This document shows, piece after piece, positions 33,614 through 43,069 of a DNA stretch of 64,000 nucleotides. The notes under the pieces are model-generated. The model was not told the DNA's origin. It saw only the letters and a program-made list of their open reading frames with translations, and ran no database searches. Position 1 is the stretch's first letter, and each line of letters begins with the position of its first letter. The stretch comes from Mauremys mutica (lineage: Eukaryota; Chordata; Testudines; Geoemydidae): positions 52,021,563 to 52,085,562 of the forward strand of contig NC_059080.1 in the NCBI RefSeq assembly GCF_020497125.1. The letters are read 5' to 3'. Position numbers and translations under genes: made by a program.

Positions 33614-34194
33614 GTGTGGCTCCCCTCCTGCCCGGCAGAGGGAGCTCCCTTGCCAACCCCTCAGTGGGTGGAGCTACCGCCACCAGTCCCCGCCCCCGGA
33701 AGTCAAGGGGCGGGGCAGGAAGTAGAAAAGGAGCGCACCAAAGCTCAGTCAGAGGCCAGCCACCGCCGAGAGCAGACGTGCCGGCGGGAGCTCCCGGCTG
33801 GGAACCCTCCTCGGCCCGAGGCAACTACCCTGCCTGGCCGGAGCTTCCCCGCGCTCACTACGACGAGGAGTCCCCGGAGCCTCCCCGGAGCCGGTACTGG
33901 GAGGAGCCCCCAGGATTGCCTAGCGCCCGCTACGACAAGGAGCCCCCCAGGCCCTGCTGTTACCCGGAGGAGCCGCCCGAGCAGCCCTGGCCCGACTTCC
34001 CGGAGGAGCTGCCGGACCTGCCGCCAAGCCCGGGTCCAGAGGAGCCGATGCAGATATACTGGCCCGAACCCAGTGCGACCGACGAGGTAGGCCCTGAGGG
34101 GGAAATGGAGTGTAGCCCGGGGGTAGCCGACCCCTGTCAGGCTGCAGGCACTGAAGTGCCGATGTCAGTGTGTTGCGGCCAGGATCCCCACTGA
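33614..34194 (+). CDS. Acidic proline-rich open frame, function unknown
   Basis: About 190 codons in the frame ending at TGA 34192-34194. It has no upstream ATG, so it is either an internal exon or a remnant; the first in-frame Met is inside EEPMQIYWPEP. The middle consists of imperfect repeats of R-Y-[DW]-[EK]-E-[SP]-P (HYDEESPEPP, RYWEEPPGLP, RYDKEPPRP), then DFPEELPDLPPSPGPEEP. I do not recognise a family; it could be the N-terminal gag-like part of a retroelement. The overlapping frame starting at 33614 is an arginine-rich shadow. Confidence 0.3.
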
Positions 34195-34420
34195 CTGCAG
34201 CGGATCCACGCCGCTGCTAGGGCCCCGGGCTGGGACACAGTGGAGTGGGTGGGCCTGTGTCCCCCCTGCCACCCCACACGGGTGGCAGTCTTCCCCCTCA
34301 CACCAGCATCCCGACCCAAAGGTCTGGACTTACCGGTTGTTTGCTCAGCTCCTGACTGAGGACCTGAGTCCCTGAACTTGAACTGCTACTCAGCCCTGCC
34401 TGAGGGTCTGAGCCGTGTTT

Positions 34421-34927
34421 GTTGCTGCCCCGCCCTGCTCCAGAGGGCCTGGGCCTCTTTTGTACTGACTTGTACTGCTGTTGCCCAGCCCCTGCTCCAG
34501 AGGGCCTGGGCTTACTTGTACTGCTGTTGCCCAGCCCCTGCTCCAGAGGGCCTGGGCTTACTTGTACTGCTGTTGCCCAGCCCCTGCTCCAGAGGGCCTG
34601 GGCCTATTTTGTACTGACTGGTACTACTGTTGCCCAGCCCCTGCTCCAGAGGGCCTGGGCCTATTTTGTACTACTGTTGCCCAGCCCCTGCTTCAGAGGG
34701 CCTGGGCTTACTTGTACTGCTGTTGCCCAGCCCCTGCTCCAGAGGGCCTGGGCCTATTTTGTACTGACATGTACTGCTGTTGCCCAGCCCCTGCTCCAGA
34801 GGGCCTGGGCCTATTTTGTACTGACGTGTACTGCTGTTGCCCAGCCCCTGCTCCGGAGGGCCTGGGCTTACTTGTACTGCTGTTGCCCAGCCCCTGCTCC
34901 AGAGGGCCTGGGCCTTCTAACATTATT
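34421..34927. repeat. Minisatellite of 46-bp and 57-bp units
   Basis: Nine to ten units, each containing GTTGCCCAGCCCCTGCTCCA and GAGGGCCTGGGC. Unit starts are at 34421 (divergent), 34480, 34526, 34572, 34629, 34676, 34722, 34779, 34836 and 34882. Steps are 59, 46, 46, 57, 47, 46, 57, 57 and 46 bp. Long units carry an extra TTTTGTACTGAC-type segment. Open frames in several phases follow from the repeat and are not taken as coding. Confidence 0.9.
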
Positions 34928-35044
34928 CCCTGTCACTCAAGCAGACTTACAGGAGATAAGAAGTGAGTCGGTGTGGCTCCCCTCCTGCCCGCTGGAGGGT
35001 CGAGCCCCGACCAACTGATTACACACCAGCATAACCTGTTCTGT

Positions 35045-35335
35045 GCTTTGATATATTTTGTATCCTAGTATTACTGTATCTATAAATCCATGGTACACCC
35101 ACATCTTGAGTACTGCATGCAGATGTGGTCACCCCATCTAAAAAAAACGTATATTATCTATATCTATAGGACTTGGAAAAGGTTCAGAAAAGGGCAACAA
35201 AAATTTTTAGAGCCATGGAGCATCTGCCAGGTGAGGAGAGATTAATAAAACTGAGACTTTTCAGCTTGGAAAAAAGATGACTGACTAAGGGGGGGATATG
35301 ATAGAGGTCTATAAAAAACATGACTAAAAATCATA
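35045..35335 (+). mobile_element. CR1 LINE 3' fragment, sense
   Basis: Sense counterpart of 32996-33530: ATAAATCCATGGTACACCCA, TCTTGAGTACTGCATGCAGA, AAAAGGTTCAGAAAAGGGCA, ACTTTTCAGCTTGGAAAA. Its right end is joined to an antisense CR1 ORF2 piece at about 35336, so the locus is rearranged. Confidence 0.85.
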
Positions 35336-35640
35336 AAAGTTGGCCTCCTGGCTATCCTCCAGTCATTTGGTACAGAAGCGGATTTAAATGATAGGTTGCA
35401 GACTACAGTTAGTAGTTTTGGAATTTCACATTTGGGTTCCTTCAAAACTCTTGGGTGAATACCATCTGGTCCTGGTGACTTATTACTGTTTAGTTTATCA
35501 ATTTGTTCCAAAACCTCCTGTAATGACACCTCAGTCTGGGACAGTTCCTCAGATTTGTCACTTAAAAAGAATGGCTCAGGTTTGGGAATCTTCCTTAACT
35601 GTGAAGACAGATGCAAAGAATTAATTTAGTTTTTCCACAA
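35336..35640 (-). pseudogene. CR1 ORF2 fragment (start of RT domain)
   Basis: The minus strand reads LQEVLEQIDKLNSNKSPGPD, then GIHPRVLKE, then VPNDWR. This is the N-terminal RT block of CR1-type LINEs (K-S-P-G-P-D-G-I-H-P-R-V-L-K-E). The fragment is truncated at both sides, ending at the Tx1-like LINE at about 35640. Confidence 0.8.
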
Positions 35641-35644
35641 TGGC

Positions 35645-36870
35645 CCTGTCGTCCTTGAGCACGAGTGGGAAAAGTAGTCCAGGAGGTCTCCAACCCTAGT
35701 GGTTTCTGCCAGGACCAATCTCCAGCGCACCGAGGGAGACTCCGCCACCTGCACATGTAGATCAGGGTTGTGTAGCAGGGGCTCCACGAGGAGGTCCACC
35801 CCCTCAGTGGCCACAAAGGACCTGGTTGCCAAAAAGAGCTTCCAGGTCTGGAGGAGGTCCTGGTAGAAGACCGGCAGCTCTGAGAGTTCTCGTGGAAGAC
35901 CCCTCAGGTGGAGAAAGAGAGCTGCCGGTCATATCGGAGCCCTCAGAGGCGGCGGAGGAAGGCGTGTGCCAACGTGCTCCACGCCAGACTACCTGCACTG
36001 TAAAGGAGTCTCTGCAGGGCCTGGAGGAGGAAGACATGGACCTGGCTGCGAAGGCAAACCAGGCCCTGCCCACCCTCCGAGGGGAAGATTCAAAACCCCT
36101 GCAGAGACCCAGTGCAGCTCCGGCCAGAAGAACTCCAGGGCCATCCTCTGGAGTCTGGCCAGGATCCCCGGGGCCAGGCTCAGGGTATTCAGCCGGTGCC
36201 AGAGCATGGCCAGGACTAGCTGGTTCAGCACCAGCGCCCTCCCTCGCAGGGAGAGACACCAGAGCAGTCCTGTCTATCTCCGCAACCGCTCACCCACCCT
36301 GGCCTCCAAATCCTGCCAGTTCTCTGGTGGAGAAGGATGCGTGGCAGATAAATGCCAAGATAGATCAGCAGACCTTTGCTCCACCGGATGGCTTGAAGTG
36401 TGGGTGGGAGGGAGCTTGCCTGCCACCCGAGCCGGACCACCAGGCCAGAGCTGTTGACCCAGTTGACCCGGGCGGAGGAGGCTGCCAAGTAAACGGCCTG
36501 GCAGGCCTCCACCCGCACCAGGTCGCCTGGGTCCTGGACGATGAGGAGCATGTCGTCAGCGTACGCCAACAGAACCACCCGCAGATCTGGCTCCCGAAGC
36601 ACCAACCCTGTCAACCTCTGGCAGAGGAGACAGAGGAAGGGCTTGGTCACCAAAGCGTACATCTGGCCTGAGAAGGGGCACCCCTGCTATACTCCCCGCC
36701 CAAAGCTGACCGGCTTGGTCAAGGTCCAGATGAGCCTGACCAAACACCCCGCATCAGCATACAGCACCTGGAGAAAGCCCATGAACTGGGGCCCGAAGAT
36801 GAATGCCTGCAGAGTGCCCAGGAAATACCCATGGTCCATCCTGTCAGACGCCTTCTCCTGGTCCAGGGAC
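35645..36870 (-). pseudogene. Tx1-like LINE ORF2 fragment: reverse transcriptase
   Basis: Begins with the RT block LDQEKASDRMDHG (36868 downward; first catalytic Asp conserved), then FGRGV and GCPFSGQMYALV, then the catalytic AYADDML (36567-36547). It continues through SARVNWVNSSGL, IYLGIYLP, LNQLVLAMLWHRLNTL and LEFFWPELHWV to VATEGVDLLVEPLLHN near 35800. Frameshifts and stops make it inactive. Endonuclease and the RT N-terminus are absent. Confidence 0.75.
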
Positions 36871-38060
36871 AGGCAGGAGGAGGAGTCTCACTGCCCTCTC
36901 CTCTGTGGGCCTCGCCGAACTGCAACCGAAGGAGATGAGGCCCCACCCGCTTGGCCGTCCCTGAGGCCTGAGCGGGTGCTACGGCAGGAGGAGGAGGGAC
37001 AGAGGCAGCGATAGCTGGGCCACCAAGGTTGTTAGCAATGACAAGGCTAGCACCCTCCTGGGTATCGGAGGTCCCGGATGCCCCTCCGTGCCAGGCCAGG
37101 GGACAGTCCCTCCAGTCATGCCCCATTGCCAGGCAGAGGAAGCACCAGGCCTCCCCCATCATATAATGGACCTGGTAGTGGGCCCCTTGGTAGGGCACCA
37201 GGATGGACCTCTTGAGCGCCACTCGGTCATGTGCCACTGGCGGTAGCTGGATCTGGCCCTGCTGGCGGAGGGACAGAACATGACAAAGGGCGGGGTCCTT
37301 ACAGCCCAGGAGGAAAGGGCTGATGATGGAAATGGGCTTCCCCAGGGTGGAGAGGGCAGGTAACAGGGCAGCGTTGGGAAGGAAGGGCAGGACGGAGGTT
37401 AACACCACCTGTACACCCAGGTCCTCCAGGGGTTCCAAAGGTGCCCCCTACCACCAAGACCTTCTCCACCGCCTCCTGCGCGGCAGCCTCTGACACCAGG
37501 AAGAATATGATCTTCCCGTACATTTTGGAGGCCACCATGACGGCCGCGGGCCCCACCATCCTCGCCAGCACCCACACGTATATTTTGACATGGGGCAAGG
37601 TAGGCACCAGGAGGCAATGGACGCCATGCCTCCTGGTCATTGAGGGGAAGGGGCCCCGGCCGCCAGGGATGGTACCGAGGTGGCGGTCAGGGTGGATGGC
37701 GTGGTGGCACATGGAGGGGCGGCAGCCACCTGGGCGTATGCTCTGGAGGTTTGAGATAGGACGCCTCCAGAGCTGGTGGAAGGAACAGCAGAGGAAGGAA
37801 GGGCCACGGCAGGTGTTGGGGCCGCAGCGGGAAGGGCGGCCCTGCCGGTGGGAGATTGTTTTCTGGGCGGGGCCTTTGCCCTTTTTATTCCCCTGGCCCT
37901 TTTTGCTGGTGGAAGGGGTGGCCGTGGCAGCGGTGGAGTCAGGGCTGGTGGTGGCTGAGAGGTCAGCCGCTGGGGCAGGCAGGGGCGGTAACAAAGGGGA
38001 CACCACAGGGGCAGGGGGAGGGGCAAGGGTGGGGACAGGGGCAGGAGCAGGGTCCTCCAT
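36871..38060 (-). pseudogene. Tx1-like LINE ORF1, frameshifted
   Basis: Starts at ATG 38060 (MEDPAPAPVP), with a proline/alanine-rich N-terminus. It continues in another frame through SRAYAQVAAAPP (about 37750-37720), then KIYVWVLARMVG (about 37585) and VEPLEDLGVQVVLTSVLPF (about 37435). A CCHC zinc knuckle WCFLCLAMGHDWRDCPLA lies near 37147-37100. At least two frameshifts split it. ORF1 proteins of this clade bind the element RNA. The frame runs straight into RT sequence near 36870. Confidence 0.7.
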
Positions 38061-38470
38061 GATGGCAAGAGGAGGCCCTAATATGGGGGTGAGGCAATGG
38101 ACAGCCGCTCCTCCCCACTAGGCAAGACGCAGGGGAAGAGGGTCCAGCGGGAGGGGCAGAGGGGATAGGGAGAGGGAACGGGGCTAGCCACTCCTCCCTG
38201 CCAAGCTGTGTTCAGGGAAGAAGGGCACCAGTGGGCAGGGAACTGCGGGGGGAGCGAGGGAAAGGGAAGAAGCAACTGCGCCTCCCTGCTAGGTTGCAGG
38301 CAGGAGAGGAGGGTGCCAGTGGTGGGGTATGCAGGGGCGAAAAGGGGTTGGGATACCGGCTCCTCCGGCTGCACTGGGAAGGGGAGGGTCTACAATATCA
38401 GTGGGGAGGCTGTGAACAGTGTGTATGGGGGCAACCGAAAAGGGGCACAAGTGCTTATGGAGGGGGTATG
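38061..38470 (-). repeat. 5' UTR repeats of the Tx1-like LINE
   Basis: On the plus strand, CTCCTCC-type starts recur at about 38108, 38192, 38279 and 38361 (steps 84, 87, 82). Each of the first three is followed by AGGG(T/C) and CCAG(C/T)GG-type phrases. These look like three to four imperfect ~85-bp monomers upstream of ORF1, comparable in layout to the promoter monomers of some L1 elements. Confidence 0.5.
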
Positions 38471-39404
38471 GGCAGACAGGTAAGGGGAAGGGCTAGCTGC
38501 CTGGGAGCAAGGTACCTGAAGCAGAGCAGTGCTGGGGAAAGGGCAAGAGGAACTGGGGTGCTCTAGCCTGGCAACTCCCCAGGCTGAGGCCTTGGTTAAG
38601 GTCTAAAGAGGTACTGGGGCTGCAGAGGCAGCTGGTCCAACTCCTTTGCCAGTGATGAGTGGCCATGACAGACTGCCGTCTGCCCCAGTGAAAGGGGGCT
38701 AGATGACTAGCAGTAGCCACTGAGGCAAGGTGGGTATAGAGGGTTGGGGGTACTGCTGTGGGCAGAACCCCAAGGTAAAGGGCACTGGGGTCTGGGAGGG
38801 ACACAGGGCCTGAGGCAGGTGAGACACCAGCCAACTGGAGGTGCTCTGAAGCCAAAAAAAGCTAATTCCTAGATAGCCAACCGGAGGCACTGTGCCAGTG
38901 AGAGTCATTAGAGTCTGTAGGCGATCGACAATTACCCATAGAAGGATCCACATTTCAATTAACCAGTAGATGGCAACATGTTCAAGTGACCAAAAAAACC
39001 CAACATGGATAACCTGAGGGTAGCATGCATTGGGCCAGGACCACAAGAGGCAAGTAGTTGAATTGTCAAACCCAAGTGTTCAGAAATCATGCTTCATGCA
39101 CCTAAATTTGAGGGAGGTTTTAAGCAATACATTTGGGTCTCTTTGTATCCTGGTTGCTGAGACTTTTGGGTACACTCAGGTGACATTTTAAGGTTTCCCT
39201 ACAACCATGTGGGTAGAAATTTACCATTCTTTCAGAGTGAAAGCGGAGATTCTCTTCTATTCACATGTAGCTGGGACTTTAAAAACACCGAATATCATGA
39301 AACTCAGCTGAAGTTGTGAGCATTGGTAACACTGCAGTTAGCATTGTGCAACTGGCAGATCTTTATGTAGTAGGAAGTGAGAAAGCACTTTTAAGAAGAT
39401 GAAG
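38471..39404. other. No recognised feature
   Basis: GC-rich to about 38850, possibly more LINE 5' region; anonymous afterwards. Confidence 0.35.
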
Positions 39405-39580
39405 GTTAGTGCCGTGGTTTGAGTAGAGAACTAGGTAAGGAAGATCCTGGTCTGCCACATCTTAGGCAAGTCACTTAACCTTTGCTCCCCATCTGCACAA
39501 TGGGGATAGTAGCATTGCCTTGGCTCACAGGGGGTCTGGGAGGATAAACACAAAGGTTATGGTAGGCTCAGACACTATGG
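39405..39580 (+). mobile_element. MIR SINE
   Basis: Sense MIR: CCGTGGTTTGAGTAGAGAAC, CACATCTTAGGCAAGTCACT, TAACCTTTGCTCCCCATCTG, CAATGGGGATAGTAG. Confidence 0.75.
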
Positions 39581-40700
39581 CCATGGGGGACAGAAAATTA
39601 ACTATGTCCTGATCTGTGTACCAGTGTGACTTTCAGTGAGAGGTGTGAAATACCAAAAGTTACATTAATGCAAGCCCTGTGCTGATGCAGTTATACTGGC
39701 ACAGCTTATTACCTTTCCCATATGGGAATAAGCTATGCCAGTACTGTGACAGACCCAGGCTACAATCCAGACTAATGAGTAGCTATGTCACCCCCGCCCA
39801 CCAGCCAAGGGTGCCACTTACAATGCTTTTGATTGCTCACAGCCTCCTGCATGCAAGTCACTCCCAGAAGTGTCTGGGAGTGTACTACAGCCAGCCAGCT
39901 GCACCTGGCCTCTTACCATCCTGGATTATCCTGCAAGGTGACCCCAACATACTCCTGGTCCTAGATTTTTCACTCTAGAAATTGGTGTCTGGTCCTGCCC
40001 AGCCCTCTCCTAGGTGATACAAGTTTACAAATGCCTGTTTCATCAATGGAAAATATGCACACATTGTTATTCCAAATAGCATTTCCCCAGACTATCTACA
40101 GACAGATTTTAAGTGAATACAAGTAATGAGGCATGAGAGCCCAAGATAGTTACAATAAAAATAAAATGCAACAAGCTGTTAAATTCAAAGCAAAAGTTTC
40201 TCACCATAGGCTCAGTCTTACTGGCCAAACTCATTAGGCCAGGATCCCTTCTTCTGTGTAATGGCTGCTTCCTTTCCCCTTCTCATCCAGTGACTCAATG
40301 GACAGGGGAGGGGAGGGCACACAGGAAGAGGAACGGTGCCTTGGGGTGTCTGCCCCTTTATATAACCCTGTCCTCCCCATTGGGAAGCTTTTCCAGCTGG
40401 AAGCAGAGAGAACAGGCCATTGATGTACCTAGAGCACCATGTGATTAATTAGATCTCAACCCTGCCAAAATATATAGAAGAGCATACAGAAGCCAGCCCG
40501 CAGCATTGCCATTATGCATGTGAATCCAGACAAGAGTGGGCTCCAAAACACATCCATGCTCAGTGGCCTAGCTGCATAGCAGCACAGGATAAAAAGACCC
40601 TGGGAATCACAATCCCAGCAGACACAGCCTTCCTCTGACACCCTCCTGGACAACCTGAAGCTTTAACTTCAGGGAGGGGAGGGTCACAGGCCCTCAGGAC
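39581..40700. other. No recognised feature
   Basis: Anonymous sequence with short frames only. Confidence 0.4.
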
Positions 40701-40924
40701 TTTTCCCCCAGAGCCGTTCTTAGCCATAGGCAGAACAGGCAGCCGCCTAGGGCACCACTAGGTCTGGGGGCACTGCTCTGCCGGGAGCCCAGACAGACAG
40801 GAAGCAGTGGAGCATGTAAGAGCAGGGCTGCTGGGTCCTAGAGAGAGCTGAATGCAGCACAGTCTGAGGTGGGGGATTGGCGGCTGGGGGTCTCTGGGAA
40901 GGGGTGGGGGAAGGAACTCACCTT

Positions 40925-41133
40925 AGGGTGACCAGATGTCCTGATTTTATAGGGACAGTCCTGATTTTTGGGTCTTTTTCTTATATAGGCTCCTATTCCC
41001 CCCCACCCTGTCCCGATTTTTCACACTTGCTGTCTGGTCACCCTAGGTGGGGGTAATTGGTACCTATATAAGACAAAGCCCCAAATATCGGGACTGGCCC
41101 TATAAAATTAGGACATCTGGATCTGGTCACCCT
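40925..41133. mobile_element. AGGGTGACCAGA foldback element plus inverted partial copy
   Basis: 40925-41044 runs AGGGTGACCAGATGTCC to TGCTGTCTGGTCACCCT, a self-contained inverted-repeat element. 41045-41133 is a partial copy in the opposite orientation, ending GGTCACCCT, with CCCCAAATATCGGGACTGGC inverse to the first half. Together they could form a large hairpin. No coding. Confidence 0.65.
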
Positions 41134-41726
41134 AGCTGGGGAGTGTGTCTCTCCCCAGGGCTGTCAGGGATCCATCTCATCCGGGGGGAGCTGCACAGGG
41201 CAGGATGAGCTGCTGTGGCTCCATGGGTGCCCCGTCCCTGAGATCAGATACTGTGCTAACTTCACCATGGTCCGTTGGGCTGACAGTGGTGCCCATTGGC
41301 GTGTGATCGGAGCTGAGGGTTTGCTGCTGCTGTTGCCACTCTGCACCCCAAGAGGTGGATTTTGGGGTCCTGCAGTTTTCCACCTATCTCCTCCTCTACT
41401 GCAGCTGTTGGACCAGCAGGCTGGGGGGTGAGCCAAGCATGGAAGGAGTACTGTGTTGCCATTTAGATTGTCATTTAACAAATTTGTTCGACAAAAATGC
41501 TTGCTAACAATCCTGAATTCAATTTCAATATTTTTTTTAAAAAACAGAAAAAACAGAAAATTAAGTTGTTGACAATTATTTGTGACAAGTTTGGTAGGGG
41601 GAAGGGAGTGGGCCAGTTTTCATCAGAGAAACAAAAAACGTTGACTGACTTTCCTATAGCCCTGTTACTGCTAAATAGAGCCCTCCAACAACTGTAATAT
41701 GCTCATCTCCTTTCTAGTGTATAGAG

Positions 41727-42027
41727 CAGGGGTCAGCAACCTACAGCACACGTGCCAAAGGTGGCACACGAGCTGATTTTTGATGGCATGCGGTGGTGGG
41801 CTGAGTGGCTCAGCCCACCGCTGCTCTGGGGTTCTGGCTGCTGCCCCATTGCCACCCGGGGTCCCGGCCGCCAGCCCCACTCAGCACCTGCTGCTGGTCT
41901 GGGGACCCCCAAGGAACCCCAAGCTGGCAGTGGGCTGAGCAGGCCGGTGGCTGAGACCCCGGCTGAGCCACTCAACCCGCTGTCGGCCTGGGGTTCCATT
42001 CACTCAGCTGGTAGCGGGCTGAGCAGG
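41727..42027. mobile_element. hAT-type MITE, one end clear
   Basis: Starts CAGGGGTCAGCAACCT, followed by GCACACGTGCCAAAGGTGGC and ACACGAGCTGATTTT. This wording is familiar from hAT non-autonomous repeats in reptiles. The interior is GC-rich with GGCTGAGTGGCTCAGCC-type palindromes. The right end is judged from where transposase coding resumes at 42028; no TIR or duplication is seen there. Confidence 0.5.
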
Positions 42028-42759
42028 ACTAAATTCAACGAAATAGGAAAACAAGAGCAACTAATAACAAAGTGCAAGAACCTAGAGCACTGGTCCCCAA
42101 ACTTTTTTGTCTGGCGGTCACCAGTCGAAGGACCGTGGCAGTGGACGAGCATCCACCGAAATGCCGCCAAAATTCGGCGGCATTTCAGCGGTGACGCCTC
42201 TGCTTATCAGCGGCACGCGGTGTCATCCAGAGGCGTCGCCGCTGAAATGCCGCCGAATTTTGGCGGCATTTCGGCAGATGCTCGTCCGCCAGCCAGTACG
42301 CAGGTGCACTGAGAGGCCCCTGTGGGCGCCATGGCACCCTCAGGCACCATGTTAGGGACCCCTGACCTAGAGAACCTCCTGAAGCACGGCGATCATTTTG
42401 ATTTAAATGGACTTGAACTGTATGAAGAATTGAGTACACTGTCATCAATGTTGCCACATACAAAATCAGTGATGGACATTGTACAGTTTACTCATACCAG
42501 CAAACTTGTTGACATATATCCTAATGTGTACGTTGCCACTCGTATTCTACTGACAATTCCTGTAACAGTAGCATCAGGAGAACGGAGTTTCTCAAAACTA
42601 AAGCTCATTAAAAACTATTTCCGCTCTACAATGAGTCAGGAACACTTGACTGGTCTTGCTATTCTTGCAATCAAACAAGACATCACTTTGTCTTTGTCAT
42701 ACGATGACATTATTACTGATTTTGCAGCCAAAAAAGCCAGAAAGATTGTTTTTAATTAA
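42028..42759 (+). pseudogene. hAT transposase C-terminal part, interrupted
   Basis: Two coding blocks: 42028-42087 (TKFNEIGKQEQLITKCKNLE) and 42373-42759, in one continuous reading if the 277-bp insertion 42088-42364 and one duplication copy are ignored. The second block holds the hAT dimerisation region: IYPNVYVATRILLTIPVTVA, SGERSFSKLKLIKNYFRSTM, then LTGLAILAIKQDI, ending at TAA. Upstream domains (zinc finger, catalytic DDE part) are gone. The style resembles the ZMYM1-like hAT group, from memory. Confidence 0.8.
42088..42364. mobile_element. hAT-type MITE inserted in the transposase frame
   Basis: 277-bp element, ends CACTGGTCCCCAAAC and the inverse of CAGGGGTCCCTAACA, flanked by a perfect 8-bp duplication ACCTAGAG (42080-42087, 42365-42372). 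Its centre (42143-42287) is a long palindrome with repeated AAATGCCGCC and GGCGGCATTT. It splits the transposase codons at Leu-Glu/Asn-Leu. Confidence 0.85.
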
Positions 42760-43069
42760 AAACAAATCCTTGTTTCAATACTGCTTCATAGAAATTTCCA
42801 ATAAAATGTTGACAAATTAAAAAAATTATATTATTTGCATCATTCTGTCAAATCAGAATTTTTTCTATAGTGCTACTTCTTTAGTGCTAGTCCATCAGCA
42901 TTACAGTGTGCTTAATTAAGTTAAACTGGTTTTAATAACATTCATGTGGCAAGTTTTCCAGTAGTGTAAGCTTATGTTTGTGTTGCTAAGAGCAAGACAG
43001 GCACAGGGGCACCAGTTTAATAATCCCGCCTAGGGCACCATAAATCCTAAGGACGGCCCTGTTTTCCCC

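Larger units (their letters stand above)
33604..35020 (+). mobile_element. Unclassified GC-rich element with terminal direct repeats
   Basis: The phrase AGTGAGTCGGTGTGGCTCCC, followed by CTCCTGCCCG, occurs at 33605-33634 and again at 34963-34992, 1358 bp apart. Between them are an acidic, proline-rich open frame (33614-34194), a non-coding stretch and a minisatellite (34421-34927). Terminal direct repeats suggest an LTR-type or DIRS/Ngaro-type element, or a tandem duplication, but no RT, integrase or recombinase is present. GC content is far above the flanks, which are inverted CR1 pieces. Confidence 0.45.
35645..38470 (-). mobile_element. Tx1-like LINE with internal deletion
   Basis: Minus-strand order is: GC-rich repeated 5' UTR (38470-38061), ORF1 with a CCHC knuckle (38060 to about 36871), then directly the RT and downstream part of ORF2 (about 36870-35645). 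The endonuclease and first RT blocks are missing, so an internal deletion of more than a kilobase is inferred. The 3' end is cut by CR1 sequence. The style of the RT (LLAYADDMLLIV, SSARVNWVNSSGL) is that of Tx1-clade LINEs as I remember them. Confidence 0.75.
40709..43061 (+). mobile_element. hAT DNA transposon, decayed, carrying nested insertions
   Basis: Ends are CAGAGCCGTTCTTAGCC and the inverse of CAGGGCCGTCCTTAGGAT, flanked by a perfect 8-bp duplication TTTTCCCC (40701-40708, 43062-43069). GCCTAGGGCACCA occurs near both ends in opposite senses. Inside are the C-terminal part of an hAT transposase and later insertions at 40925-41133, 41727-42027 and 42088-42364. The element is 2353 bp including insertions, and the N-terminal transposase part is missing. 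Confidence 0.85.

Noticed and set aside
33614..34090. Arginine-rich frame starting in the GC-rich element
   Set aside because: Second phase of the same GC-rich block; the acidic frame ending at 34194 has more regular repeats and is the better candidate.
34419..35018. Long repetitive open frame (199 codons) over the minisatellite
   Set aside because: Open in several phases on both strands because of the repeat; the 46-bp unit is not a multiple of three and amino acid content just mirrors it.
35826..36671. 281-codon plus-strand frame
   Set aside because: Antisense shadow of the Tx1-like reverse transcriptase, which has recognisable motifs on the minus strand.
37441..38121. 226-codon plus-strand frame
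   Set aside because: Antisense shadow of the GC-rich Tx1-like ORF1.
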